In this document: piece by piece, positions 7,917 to 15,815 of the stretch
How positions within the stretch are numbered: position 1 is the first letter of the stretch
Layout: each line of letters begins with the position of its first letter
Source: Streptomyces oceani
GTDB taxonomy: Bacteria; Actinomycetota; Actinomycetes; Streptomycetales; Streptomycetaceae
Length of the DNA: 40,109 nt
Reading direction: 5' to 3'
NCBI RefSeq assembly: GCF_001751245.1
Contig: NZ_LJGU01000121.1
Location: 127,205-167,313 of the forward strand
Translations under genes and position numbers: made by a program
Notes under the pieces: model-generated
Databases searched by the model: none
What the model saw: only the letters and a program-made list of their open reading frames with translations
Told to the model about the DNA's origin: nothing

Positions 7917-9356
7917 ATGGCCGACCGCTACTTTCACTTGACCCGTACGCGTCCCGGCCGATTCCTCTCCAAACGCCTCGGCCTCCCGCGACCCGAGCCG
8001 CTGCGCCGTTGGTCGGCGGAGCGGCCCACGCTGCGTGGCGGCCCGCTGCTGCACCTCACCGCCGGCCAGTCCCGCTGCGCCGACGCGGCGCTGGCAGCCG
8101 CACTCGACGGATGCGGACCGCACGTACGCACCGACACCGCCGGTATCTCCGGGATATCCGATACATCCGGAACTGACGCCCATCACTCCGCCGTTGTCCT
8201 GGACGCTACGGGCATTCGCGCGGTTGCGGAACTCCGTGCGGTGCACGAAGCCCTGCATCCGGTGCTGCGTTCGCTCGCCCCGGGCGGCCGGGTGTTGGTG
8301 CTCGGCAGCCCGCCGAGCGCGGAGGACCATCACCAGGCGGCGGCCCAGCAGGCGTTGGAGGGGTTCGTACGCTCCCTGGCCAAGGAGTTGACCAGGGGCC
8401 GCACCGCGCAACTGCTGCGACTGCCGGTGGCGTCGGCTGAGCGCCCCCAGCCGGCCGAGGCCGATGTCCGGGCGGCGGAGTCCACACTGCGCTTCCTGCT
8501 CTCCCCCAAGTCGGCCTTCCTCAGCGGGCAGGTGATCGAGGTCGCGGGTGCCGCTGATTCGACCAGTGCCGGCCGTGCCAGCGGTCCCACCGGTCCCGAC
8601 GGCCCCGCCGCGGCCGACGAGCGCCCGCTGGGCGGCCGTACGGCACTGGTCACCGGCGCCGCCCGAGGCATCGGCGAGGCGGTCGCCAGCACTCTGGCCC
8701 GGGACGGTGCCCATGTCGTCTGCCTGGACGTCCCCGGCGCCGAGGACCGGCTGTCGGCGCTCGCGGCCCGACTGGAGGGCACCGCGCTCCCGCTGGACAT
8801 CGCCGCGCCGGACGCGGGCGAGCGGATCGCGGCGGCGCTACCGGACGGCGCGTTGGACATCCTCGTGCACAACGCCGGCATCACCCGGGACCGCCGACTG
8901 GTCAACATGTCCGCCGAACGCTGGGAGTCGGTGCTGGAGGTCAACCTCGACAGCGTGCTGCGCTCCACCGACCAACTGTTGCGCGCCGGCGCGGTCCGCC
9001 GGGGCGGCCGGATCGTCGCCACCGCCTCCATCGCGGGCATCGCCGGGAACACCGGCCAGACCAACTACGCCGCCAGCAAGGCCGGCGTCATCGGCATGGT
9101 CCGCTCGCTGGCCCCCAGGGCCGCCGCCGAACACGGCGTCACCGTCAACGCCGTGGCCCCCGGATTCATCGAGACGGAGATGACCGCCGCCGTGCCGTTC
9201 CTCGTACGCGAGGCGGGCCGGCGCATGAACTCGCTCAGCCAGGGCGGGCTGCCCGTCGACGTCGCCGAGACCACGGCCTGGCTCGCGCACCCGGACTCCG
9301 GCGGGGTGCGCGGGCAGGTCGTCCGGGTCTGCGGCCAGAGCCTGTTGGGAGCCTGA
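7917..9356 (+). CDS. fabG: High-molecular-weight 3-oxoacyl-ACP/CoA reductase (FabG4-like SDR)
   Basis: NAD(P)H-dependent reductase of 3-ketoacyl thioesters. At 479 residues it is nearly twice the size of ordinary FabG. It has a degenerate N-terminal domain (about 1-220) and a C-terminal SDR domain with the Rossmann motif TGAARGIG (about 244-251), NAG in VHNAGIT, and the catalytic Ser of ATASIAGIAG followed by YAASK. This two-domain layout is that of mycobacterial FabG4. The ATG at 7917 follows AGGAG at 7 nt. The stop is 1 nt before the start of the MaoC gene, so the two are translationally coupled. It is divergent from the thiolase. Confidence 0.93.
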   Translation: MADRYFHLTRTRPGRFLSKRLGLPRPEPLRRWSAERPTLRGGPLLHLTAGQSRCADAALAAALDGCGPHVRTDTAGISGISDTSGTDAHHSAVVLDATGIRAVAELRAVHEALHPVLRSLAPGGRVLVLGSPPSAEDHHQAAAQQALEGFVRSLAKELTRGRTAQLLRLPVASAERPQPAEADVRAAESTLRFLLSPKSAFLSGQVIEVAGAADSTSAGRASGPTGPDGPAAADERPLGGRTALVTGAARGIGEAVASTLARDGAHVVCLDVPGAEDRLSALAARLEGTALPLDIAAPDAGERIAAALPDGALDILVHNAGITRDRRLVNMSAERWESVLEVNLDSVLRSTDQLLRAGAVRRGGRIVATASIAGIAGNTGQTNYAASKAGVIGMVRSLAPRAAAEHGVTVNAVAPGFIETEMTAAVPFLVREAGRRMNSLSQGGLPVDVAETTAWLAHPDSGGVRGQVVRVCGQSLLGA

Positions 9357-9357
9357 G

Positions 9358-10296
9358 ATGCTCGCACTCACCCTCGCCAGGGGCGCCGCCGGCTCGCTCT
9401 TCAAGCGGGGCCCGTACGACGACGCCCGGCTGCCCTCCGACCGGCTCGTACTCCCCGGGGTCCGGGTGGATGCCGGGCGGTTGGCGGCGTACGCCCGGGT
9501 GTGCGGATTCCCCCCGGACACCGGCACGCTGCCGGTCACCTACCCGCACCTCCTCGGCTTCCCGGGCGCCACCCGGCTGATGGCGCGGCGGTCCTTTCCC
9601 TTCCCGCTGTTGGGGCTGGTGCACACCGGCGTCGAGATCGTCCAGCACCGCGCGCTGCGTACCGAGGACACCCCGGAGATCCGGGTGTGGGCCGAGGGGC
9701 TCCGGGCGCACCGGCGGGGAAGCGAGTTCGACATGCTGACCAGCGCCTGGGTGGCGGGCGAGGAGACGTGGTGGTCGCGCAGCACCTACCTCTGCCGCCA
9801 CCGGCCCGCCGGCGGCTCCCCGGAGCGTACGAGCGGGGCGGACGCCAGCGGCACTGACAGTGGCACGGGTCGGGACGACGCGGCTGACGCGGACACGCCG
9901 CTTCCCGTACGGGCGCACTGGCGGCTGCCCGGTGACCTGGGACGGCGATACGGGGCCGTCTCCGGCGACCGCAACCCCATCCATCTGCACCCGGTCACCG
10001 CCCGCGCGTTCGGCTTCCCGTCGGCCATCGCGCACGGCATGTGGTCGGTCGCCCGCTGTTTGGCCGAGCAGGCCGAGCAGGCCGCGGGCAGCGACGGGGA
10101 CAGCGCGCGGCCGAGCGACCGGCCCGCCGGCCGGACCGCCGAGCGCGTCAGTGTCGGCGCGCGGTTCCGGGCGCCCGTGCCGCTTCCCGGCAGCGTCACC
10201 TACGGCGAACGGGACGGCGCCTTCGAACTGCGCGGCGGCTCCGCGGAGCGGCCCCGAACGCACCTCACCGGGTGGGTTTCCAGCGAACCCCGTTGA
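9358..10296 (+). CDS. MaoC-family (R)-3-hydroxyacyl dehydratase (HtdX-like)
   Basis: Predicted to dehydrate (R)-3-hydroxyacyl-CoA/ACP made by the upstream reductase. The 312-residue protein has a double hot-dog layout. The C-terminal half has the hydratase-2 signature RYGAVSGDRNPIHLHP (Asp and His catalytic) followed by ARAFGFPSAIAHGMW. The N-terminal half (about 1-145) is the substrate-binding hot dog. A low-complexity linker with repeated Gly/Thr/Asp separates the halves. GGGAG overlaps the end of the FabG gene 7 nt before the ATG. The 3' end overlaps the convergent TetR gene by 32 nt. Confidence 0.9.
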   Translation: MLALTLARGAAGSLFKRGPYDDARLPSDRLVLPGVRVDAGRLAAYARVCGFPPDTGTLPVTYPHLLGFPGATRLMARRSFPFPLLGLVHTGVEIVQHRALRTEDTPEIRVWAEGLRAHRRGSEFDMLTSAWVAGEETWWSRSTYLCRHRPAGGSPERTSGADASGTDSGTGRDDAADADTPLPVRAHWRLPGDLGRRYGAVSGDRNPIHLHPVTARAFGFPSAIAHGMWSVARCLAEQAEQAAGSDGDSARPSDRPAGRTAERVSVGARFRAPVPLPGSVTYGERDGAFELRGGSAERPRTHLTGWVSSEPR

Positions 10297-10939
10297 GGAG
10301 GTTCTCCAGACCGGGCCAGCACAGGCTCATCAACGTGGCCGCGGTCTCTTTGGGCGAGGGCGGGTCCGACTGCCGGGAGTTGGCCCACTCCGCCATGCTC
10401 TCCGCCGAGCCCACCAGGGCGTGCGCCAGGCCCGACACCTCCCGTGCCGCCAACGCCCCGTCGCAGCCCGCGTCCTGCGCCGCCGACCCGATCAGCCTGG
10501 TCACCACCTCCACCATCTCCGCACGCAGCACGGCCACCTGGGTCGCGAACGGCTCGCCCTGGGTGCGTGCCTGTTGATGGAGTACGGCCCAGCCGTGCGG
10601 GTGCGCCGCGGTGTGCGCGAAGAAGGCGCACAGGCCGTTCCACAACTGCCGGTCGGCCGGCATCACCTGGCCGGCCTCCAGCCCCGTGGCCTCTCGTATC
10701 GCCGAGATCAGCGTCGCGGACTCGCGCCGGACACAGGCGGTGAACAGCTCCTCCTTCGAGTGCAGATACTGATAGACCAGGGGTTTGGAGACCCCGGCCG
10801 CCTCCGCTATGTCGTCCATCGACGCCGCGCGGTAGCCGTGTCGGGCGAAGCTCTCGACGGCGGCGTCCAACATCTCCTGTTCCCGTACGGCCCGGGGCAC
10901 CCGCTTGCGTTCCTTCGCTCCCACCTCTGCGCTCCCCAC
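10265..10939 (-). CDS. TetR-family transcriptional regulator
   Basis: One-component repressor, 224 residues. The N-terminal helix-turn-helix (about 22-65) runs from REQEMLDAAVESFARHGY to MDDIAEAAGVSKPLVYQYLHSKEELF, a textbook TetR DNA-binding domain. The remainder is the ligand-binding domain, likely sensing an acyl-CoA given the neighbours. The start is GTG at 10939, and a second in-frame GTG at 10924 also has a good Shine-Dalgarno sequence, so the first five residues are uncertain. It is convergent with, and overlaps, the MaoC gene. The TTAC-N6-GTAA dyad at 7876-7889 is the best candidate target. Confidence 0.93.
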   Translation of the reverse strand: MGSAEVGAKERKRVPRAVREQEMLDAAVESFARHGYRAASMDDIAEAAGVSKPLVYQYLHSKEELFTACVRRESATLISAIREATGLEAGQVMPADRQLWNGLCAFFAHTAAHPHGWAVLHQQARTQGEPFATQVAVLRAEMVEVVTRLIGSAAQDAGCDGALAAREVSGLAHALVGSAESMAEWANSRQSDPPSPKETAATLMSLCWPGLENLLNGVRWKPTR

Positions 10940-11086
10940 CTGTGCGCTCTCCCCCTCCGCTCCGCCGGCCCTCGTCGCTAGGACCCAAGGCTACGCCCAG
11001 GCGGCGGGCGGTGATCGACTCCGGCGGCGGGCCCGTGGCCGTGCGGCGTGCCTTCGGGCCAACCGGCCTACGGGTGCGCCCAGTTC

Positions 11087-11116
11087 TTGACAGCGATTTC
11101 AGGGGTGGTTCAGCCT
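11087..11116 (+). promoter_or_regulatory. Candidate promoter, lysozyme-like gene
   Basis: TTGACA (11087-11092), 18 nt, CAGCCT (11111-11116). The predicted start site at about 11122 coincides with the ATG, which would explain the lack of a Shine-Dalgarno sequence. Confidence 0.4.
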
Positions 11117-11121
11117 GCAGT

Positions 11122-11859
11122 ATGTCCATGACAAAAACGCGGGCGAGAGTCACGGCCACCGCCCTTTTCGCTTCCGGTTGTCTCCTCGTCGCCCCGGCAC
11201 TCGCACACGCCGCCCAGGCACCCGCCGCATCCCCCGAGTCTGCGTCCTCGGTATCCACGGCGTCCGCTGGCGCCGCGACCTCCGACGCCGGACCGGACGC
11301 GTCCGCGGACCACGGACTGACCCGATACCAGCAGGACCACGGCCTCTCGGCCACCGGTGAGATCGATTCCAGGACCGCGCGAAGCCTGCAACAGGCGCCC
11401 GACTCCGTACTGCGCCAGTACTTCCAGACAGCCGCCGACCTGGGTCCCGAGCAACTGGCCAACGCCCGCACCGTGATCGGCGTGGGGAAGGGCGCGCAGA
11501 TCCCGGAACAGGGCCAGGTCATCGCGCTCATGACGGCCATGCAGGAGTCCAAGTTCGTCAACTATCTTGAACCGGTCGACCACGACTCGCTGGGCATCTT
11601 CCAGCAGCGCCCCAGCACCGGCTGGGGCACCCCCGAGCAGATCACCCACGTCCCCACGTCCAGCAAGTCCTTCTACGGCGTCGCGCCGTTCGGCAACAAC
11701 CCGGGCCTGATCCAGATCGACGGCTGGGAGACCATGCCGCCCGGTGACGTGTGCCAGGCCGTACAACGCTCGGCCTACCCCGACCGGTACGCCCAGTGGG
11801 AGCAGTTCGCCCGCGACCTCCTCGCCCGCGAGGGCCCGTCCGTCGAGCCCATCCCCTGA
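11122..11859 (+). CDS. Secreted lysozyme-like/peptidoglycan-binding protein
   Basis: The 245-residue protein has a Sec signal peptide: a basic N-terminus, a hydrophobic run, and likely cleavage after AHA at about 28-31. It is followed by a Ser/Ala/Asp-rich linker and a fragment resembling a peptidoglycan-binding repeat (LTRYQQDHGLSATGEIDSRT). The C-terminal part has ALMTAMQES followed by DSLGIFQQRPSTGWGTPEQI, a lysozyme-like module common in actinobacterial secreted proteins, with the Glu of MQES the probable acid. Such genes are often mis-named heavy-metal transporters. It probably acts on cell-wall glycan outside the membrane. The start could also be the ATG at 11128. It is divergent from the TetR gene. 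Confidence 0.8.
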   Translation: MSMTKTRARVTATALFASGCLLVAPALAHAAQAPAASPESASSVSTASAGAATSDAGPDASADHGLTRYQQDHGLSATGEIDSRTARSLQQAPDSVLRQYFQTAADLGPEQLANARTVIGVGKGAQIPEQGQVIALMTAMQESKFVNYLEPVDHDSLGIFQQRPSTGWGTPEQITHVPTSSKSFYGVAPFGNNPGLIQIDGWETMPPGDVCQAVQRSAYPDRYAQWEQFARDLLAREGPSVEPIP

Positions 11860-11891
11860 CGGACCGAGGGCGCGGGCGCGGGCCCCGTCAG

Positions 11892-11940
11892 CCGCACCGC
11901 GCACGGCTGGGCGTCCAACTCCCGGCCGCGCGCGGTGCGG
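11892..11940. terminator. Terminator between convergent genes
   Basis: CCGCACCGCGC (11892-11902) pairs perfectly with GCGCGGTGCGG (11930-11940) around a 27-nt loop. It sits between the lysozyme-like gene (plus) and the symporter gene (minus). Confidence 0.6.
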
Positions 11941-11982
11941 TGCTCGGCAGCTACCGGCCGCCCGCTCCTACGCCGTCGCGGG

Positions 11983-13395
11983 TCACGCGGTGGCGCCCGC
12001 CACCTGAGCTTCCGAGTCGACCCGCCGCGGTTCCGCGTCCAGGGCGCTGATGTCCGCGCCTCGCGCGCTGTCGTACGCCTCCCGGTCGAGAATGCCTTCC
12101 CGGGCGGCGACGATCACCGTGATGGCGGCCTGGCCCGCGACGTTCGTGGCCGTGCGCATCATGTCCAGGATCGGGTCAATGGCCAGCAACAGGCCCACGC
12201 CCGCGAGCGGCAGGCCCAGCGTGGACAGGGTGAGGGTCAGCATCACCGTCGCGCCTGTGAGACCGGCGGTCGCGGCCGAACCGATCACGGAGACGAAGAC
12301 GATCAACAGGTATTCGCCCAGGCCGAGTTCCACTCCGAAGACCTGCGCGACGAAGATCGCCGCGATCGCCGGGTAGATGGAGGCGCAGCCGTCCATCTTG
12401 GTCGTGGATCCGAACGGCACGGCGAAGCTTGCGTAGTTCCTCGGCACTCCCAGCCGCTCGGTCACCTTCTGGGTCAGCGGCATGGTGCCCACCGAGGAGC
12501 GGGAGACGAAGGCGAGTTGGATCGCGGGCCAGGCCCCCCGGAAGAACCGCAGCGGGCTGACCCGGGCGGCGGCGGACAGCAGCAGCGGGTACACGCCGAA
12601 GAGCACGAGTGCGCAGCCGACGTAGATGTCGGCGGTGAAGGTGGCGTACTGCCCGATGAGGTTCCAGCCGTAGTCCTTGATCGCGGTGCCGATCAGGCCC
12701 AGCGAACCCAGCGGCGCCAGCCGGATGACCCACCAAAGGGCCTTCTGCAACAGCGCGAGCACGGACTCGCCGAGGTGCAGCAGCGGTTCCGCGGCCGGTC
12801 CCAGCTTGAGCGCCGCGATACCGACCACGGCGGCCATGAAGACGATCTGCAGGACGTTGAGTTCGGTGAAGGGCGTGATCACGTCCGTCGGGACGATGCC
12901 GGTGAGGAAGTCCAGCCAGGAGCCCGACTCCTCCGGCTCCGCGCCGTCCCGCGCGGAGAGGCCACTGCCCGCGCCCGGATCGGTGAGCAGGCCGATCGCC
13001 AGGCCGATCGCCACGGCGATCAGCGAGGTGATCATGAACCACAGCAGGGTACGGGTCGCCAGACGCGCGGCGTTCGACACCTTGCGCAGGTTGGTGATGG
13101 AGATGACGATCGCGAAGAAGACCAGGGGTGCCACGGCCAGCTTCAGCAGTTGGACGAAGATCTCCCCTATCTCGGTGAGGCTCGTCCCGAGCCAGCCCAC
13201 CTCCCATTGCCGGGCTATCCAGCCGAACAGCACGCCCAGCACCAGACCCGCCAGTATCTGCGCCCAGAACGGCACTCTGGGTATGTGTCTCCGGCCCTTC
13301 GGGGCGGAAGCGGACGGGTCGTTCTGGTCGTTCGGGAGATTCTGGTCGTTGGGGGAGTCGCCGGACGCGGCGGAGGACGACGCAGCAGAGGACAC
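11983..13395 (-). CDS. Dicarboxylate/amino acid:cation symporter (DAACS), possibly cystine-linked
   Basis: Polytopic inner-membrane secondary transporter of 470 residues with about 8 membrane segments. It has the family features: the first reentrant loop FVSRSSVGTMP, PFGSTTKMDGCASIYPAIAAIF in TM7, and IDPILDMMRTATNVAGQA in TM8 (counterpart of the DRFRTxxNVTGD motif). The first 40 residues are a hydrophilic Ser/Asp/Asn-rich cytosolic extension. The GTG start has GGAG about 8 nt upstream. A leader peptide with cysteine-attenuation features lies upstream (13489-13593). The DAACS family includes cystine symporters of the TcyP type as well as glutamate and C4-dicarboxylate carriers, so cystine is a reasonable inferred substrate but is not proven. 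Confidence 0.9.
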   Translation of the reverse strand: MSSAASSSAASGDSPNDQNLPNDQNDPSASAPKGRRHIPRVPFWAQILAGLVLGVLFGWIARQWEVGWLGTSLTEIGEIFVQLLKLAVAPLVFFAIVISITNLRKVSNAARLATRTLLWFMITSLIAVAIGLAIGLLTDPGAGSGLSARDGAEPEESGSWLDFLTGIVPTDVITPFTELNVLQIVFMAAVVGIAALKLGPAAEPLLHLGESVLALLQKALWWVIRLAPLGSLGLIGTAIKDYGWNLIGQYATFTADIYVGCALVLFGVYPLLLSAAARVSPLRFFRGAWPAIQLAFVSRSSVGTMPLTQKVTERLGVPRNYASFAVPFGSTTKMDGCASIYPAIAAIFVAQVFGVELGLGEYLLIVFVSVIGSAATAGLTGATVMLTLTLSTLGLPLAGVGLLLAIDPILDMMRTATNVAGQAAITVIVAAREGILDREAYDSARGADISALDAEPRRVDSEAQVAGATA

Positions 13396-13488
13396 GGAAA
13401 CACTCCGGTGGGATACGTAACGAGGGCGTGTGCAGGCAGGGCGTGAGCAGCCAGCGGGGCCTACGGCACCAGCGCCGTCGGCTGCGGG

Positions 13489-13593
13489 TCAGCGGCCGGG
13501 ACAGACCGCGGACAGGCAGCGGCAGAGATCGACGTGCAGCCGACCGACGAGGAGAGTGCTCCTCGAGTCGGAGCGTACGGCTGCTGTCTTCAT
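13489..13593 (-). CDS. Putative cysteine-responsive leader peptide, 34 residues
   Basis: The short frame begins MKTAAVRSDSRS and ends LHVDLCRCLSAVCPGR, with three Cys codons (TGC, TGC, TGT) in the last 11 residues. The pattern RLHVDLCR...SA.C..R matches the actinobacterial leader-peptide family known upstream of sulfur and cysteine genes. The ATG at 13593 lies 7 nt after a good -10 (TAGGTT, 13601-13606), so it is predicted leaderless, as is usual for that family. The stop is 93 nt before the symporter start. Inside the frame CGAGGAG-N4-CTCCTCG (13548-13565) forms a perfect 7-bp hairpin. Ribosome stalling at Cys codons could control the symporter; this mechanism is inferred. Confidence 0.8.
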   Translation of the reverse strand: MKTAAVRSDSRSTLLVGRLHVDLCRCLSAVCPGR

Positions 13594-13600
13594 GCGCATC

Positions 13601-13630
13601 AACCTAGCATCGGTTCTTTGGCGGCCCCAA
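13601..13630 (-). promoter_or_regulatory. Promoter of leader peptide and symporter
   Basis: On the minus strand, TTGGGG (13630-13625), 18 nt, TAGGTT (13606-13601). The predicted start site is at about 13593, the A of the leader-peptide ATG. A 7-bp inverted repeat covers the -35. Confidence 0.6.
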
Positions 13631-13633
13631 AGA
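13615..13633. promoter_or_regulatory. Inverted repeat over the -35, candidate operator
   Basis: TCTTTGG-CGGCC-CCAAAGA is perfect, with 7-bp arms and a 5-bp spacer. A third TCTTTG lies just beyond it (about 13638-13643). It overlaps the -35 of the leader-peptide promoter, so a repressor or activator site is plausible in addition to attenuation. Confidence 0.55.
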
Positions 13634-13664
13634 GAATCTTTGAGGTGGCGTACGCCAAGCACAA

Positions 13665-13698
13665 CACCCCGCCACGGACGGTGATTCCGGGCGGGGTG
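13665..13698. terminator. Terminator of the DUF4229 gene
   Basis: CACCCCGCC (13665-13673) pairs with GGCGGGGTG (13690-13698), extended inside by CGGA/TCCG. It lies about 120 nt after the DUF4229 stop and just upstream of the symporter leader promoter, so it insulates the two units. Confidence 0.7.
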
Positions 13699-13820
13699 CC
13701 GGTGAACCGGTGACACGGCTCACATGTCGCGTGCGCGGCGGGCCACTTCGCCTGGCGGCCCGGGCGGACCGGCCGTTGACCCTCGTTGATCAGCGCGGCG
13801 ACCGGAGGTCGGGCAACGAG

Positions 13821-14315
13821 CTAGACGCGCTGCTTCGACGTGGCGGACACGTCGCTGTCCGTCCCATTGTCGGCGGCGGTACCGGACCTCGTGTTGGCGG
13901 TGTCCGTGTCCGCGGCGTCGGCGCCGTCCTCGGATGTGCCCGCCGAGTCGTCCGTCGCGGCGGCGGTGTCCGCGGTGCCCTGCCGCTCCGACCCCTCCGC
14001 GGCAGTGGTTTCCGCGGCAGTGGTTTCCGTGACGGAGTCCTCCATGCTGCGGTTCGCGGCCAGCTTCCCCCGCGCGCGGTGTACGCCCCCGGCCACCTGT
14101 TCCGCCATCGCCTCCCGCTGGCGGCGCAGCAGTACGGTGCTCAGCAGAGCGGAGATGATCAGGGCCAGCAGCACGATCCACAACGGGTTGGACTCGCCGA
14201 TCCCCTCCGGCAGCACCCCGACGTACGCCAGGACCGCGACGGCGACGAAACAACCGGCGAAGAGGCCCAGCCGAGCGGCGGTGTAGCGCAGGGTTGCGTG
14301 CGAGGTCCTGGTCAC
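13821..14315 (-). CDS. DUF4229 membrane protein
   Basis: The 164-residue protein has two hydrophobic segments (about 12-32 and 42-62) separated by a short loop, then a basic patch RRQREAMAEQVAGGVHRARG, and an acidic Thr/Ala/Asp-rich tail of about 80 residues that is probably disordered. The membrane part matches DUF4229 proteins, which in Streptomyces are commonly found next to mqnE. The tail has two TTAAE direct repeats. The start is GTG at 14315 with GGAAGAG at good spacing; an upstream ATG in the same frame has no such site. It is transcribed in the same direction as mqnE, 190 nt downstream. The function is unknown, and a role tied to membrane quinone synthesis is only a guess. Confidence 0.75.
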   Translation of the reverse strand: MTRTSHATLRYTAARLGLFAGCFVAVAVLAYVGVLPEGIGESNPLWIVLLALIISALLSTVLLRRQREAMAEQVAGGVHRARGKLAANRSMEDSVTETTAAETTAAEGSERQGTADTAAATDDSAGTSEDGADAADTDTANTRSGTAADNGTDSDVSATSKQRV

Positions 14316-14505
14316 TGCGTGCTCTTCCTTCTGCTCTGGTACGCGCCCGGCTGCGCCGAGGCCGCTTCCCATGGTGACATCCCCCGAGCGGAGCCGGCCG
14401 CCCGCCCCACTCCGACCGGCCGGGCTGCCGGTTGCCCGCCCGCGGCCCGCCTCGGCCGAGTCGGACAACGCCCCGGCCGGCGGGTCCGTACGGGATCGCG
14501 CCGGG

Positions 14506-15672
14506 TCACACCCGCATCGGCTGGGGCGCCTCCCGCCGCTCCGGGTCCGGACCGTCGTAGGAGCGCAGGACCTCGTACCGGGTGTTGCGCTCGACCGGAC
14601 GGAAGCCGGCGTCCCGGATCAGCTCGAGCAGGTCCTCGCGGGTGAGCTTGTCCGGGGTGCCGAAGTTGTCCGCGTCATGTGTGATCTTGTACTCGACGAC
14701 CGAGCCGTCCATGTCGTCCGCGCCGTGCTGCAGGGCCAGTTGGGCGGTCTGCACGCCGTGCATGACCCAGAAGACCTTGACGTGCGGCACGTTGTCGAAC
14801 AGCAGCCGGGACACCGCGAAGGTCTTCAGCGCCTCGGCGCCGCTGGCCATGTTCGTACGGGCCTGCAGCTTGTTGCGTACCTTGCCGTCCTGCATGTCCA
14901 CGAAGTCGTGCTGGTAGCGCAGCGGGATGAAGACCTGGAAACCGCCGGTCTCGTCCTGGAGTTCGCGCAACCGCAGCACGTGGTCCACCCGGTGCCGGGG
15001 CTCCTCGATGTGGCCGTACAGCATCGTGCTCGGCGTCTTGAGGCCCTTCTGGTGCGCGAGCCGGTGGATACGCGACCAGTCCTCCCAGTGGGTGTCGTGG
15101 TCGACGATGTGCTGCCGGACCTCCCAGTCGAAGATCTCCGCGCCGCCACCGGTGAGGGACTCCAGGCCGGACTCGATGAGGATGTCCAGGATCTCGCTCG
15201 CGTCCATCCCGGAGATCTTCTCGAAGTGCTGGATCTCGGTGGCCGTGAACGCCTTCAGGCTCACGGTCTCCGGCAGCGCCTCCTTCAGCGCGCTGAGCGA
15301 GCGCGGGTAGTACCGCCACGGAAGCGTCGGGTGCAGGCCGTTGACGATGTGCAGCTCGGTGAGGTTCTCCCCCTCCATCGTCTTGGCCAGCCGCACCGCT
15401 TCCTCGATGCGCATGGTGTACGCGTCCTTCTCCCCCGGCTTGCGCTGGAAGGAGCAGTAGGAGCAGGAGGCCGTGCACACGTTGGTCATGTTGAGGTGCC
15501 GGTTGATGTTGAAGTGAACGACCTCGCCGTTCTTCCTCGTACGCACCTCGTGAGCCAGGCCACCCAGCCACGCCAGGTCGTCGGACTCGTAGAGGGCGAT
15601 ACCGTCCTCCCGCGTCAACCGCTCCCCGGAGCGGACCTTCTCCTCCAGCTCGCGCTTGAGTCCAGCGTCCAT
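14506..15672 (-). CDS. mqnE: Aminofutalosine synthase MqnE (radical SAM)
   Basis: Second step of the futalosine pathway: radical SAM joining of 3-enolpyruvylbenzoate with the SAM-derived adenosyl radical to give aminofutalosine. The 388-residue protein has the CX3CX2C cluster CTASCSYC (about 64-71) that ligates the [4Fe-4S] cluster, a GGGAEIFDWEVR block and a TIM-barrel core, typical of MqnE. ATG at 15672 follows GGGAGG; an in-frame GTG six bases earlier is an equally possible start. It lies between the Lrp/AsnC gene and DUF4229 on the same strand, with a hairpin at 15722-15742 upstream that suggests its own promoter. Confidence 0.95.
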   Translation of the reverse strand: MDAGLKRELEEKVRSGERLTREDGIALYESDDLAWLGGLAHEVRTRKNGEVVHFNINRHLNMTNVCTASCSYCSFQRKPGEKDAYTMRIEEAVRLAKTMEGENLTELHIVNGLHPTLPWRYYPRSLSALKEALPETVSLKAFTATEIQHFEKISGMDASEILDILIESGLESLTGGGAEIFDWEVRQHIVDHDTHWEDWSRIHRLAHQKGLKTPSTMLYGHIEEPRHRVDHVLRLRELQDETGGFQVFIPLRYQHDFVDMQDGKVRNKLQARTNMASGAEALKTFAVSRLLFDNVPHVKVFWVMHGVQTAQLALQHGADDMDGSVVEYKITHDADNFGTPDKLTREDLLELIRDAGFRPVERNTRYEVLRSYDGPDPERREAPQPMRV

Positions 15673-15721
15673 GCGCACGCGCCTCCCTAGTCTGCGTTGA
15701 GCCTCATCGAGCCTACTCCCC

Positions 15722-15742
15722 GGTCGCCACCCGGTGGCGGCC
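15722..15742. terminator. Hairpin between the Lrp/AsnC gene and mqnE
   Basis: GGTCGCCAC (15722-15730) and GTGGCGGCC (15734-15742) form 9 bp with one wobble and a 3-nt loop. It lies 74 nt after the Lrp/AsnC stop codon and 50 nt before mqnE. There is no U-tract. Confidence 0.5.
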
Positions 15743-15815
15743 ACCCTGTGCCGCGACGTACGAGCCACCGCTCGGGCCGCTACCGGTCAGCCGCCGCCCG
15801 GCCCGTCACCGACCG

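Noticed and set aside
7845..8714. Upstream continuation of the thiolase frame
   Set aside because: It runs antisense through the FabG gene and across the divergent promoter. The thiolase fold starts just after the ATG at 7844.
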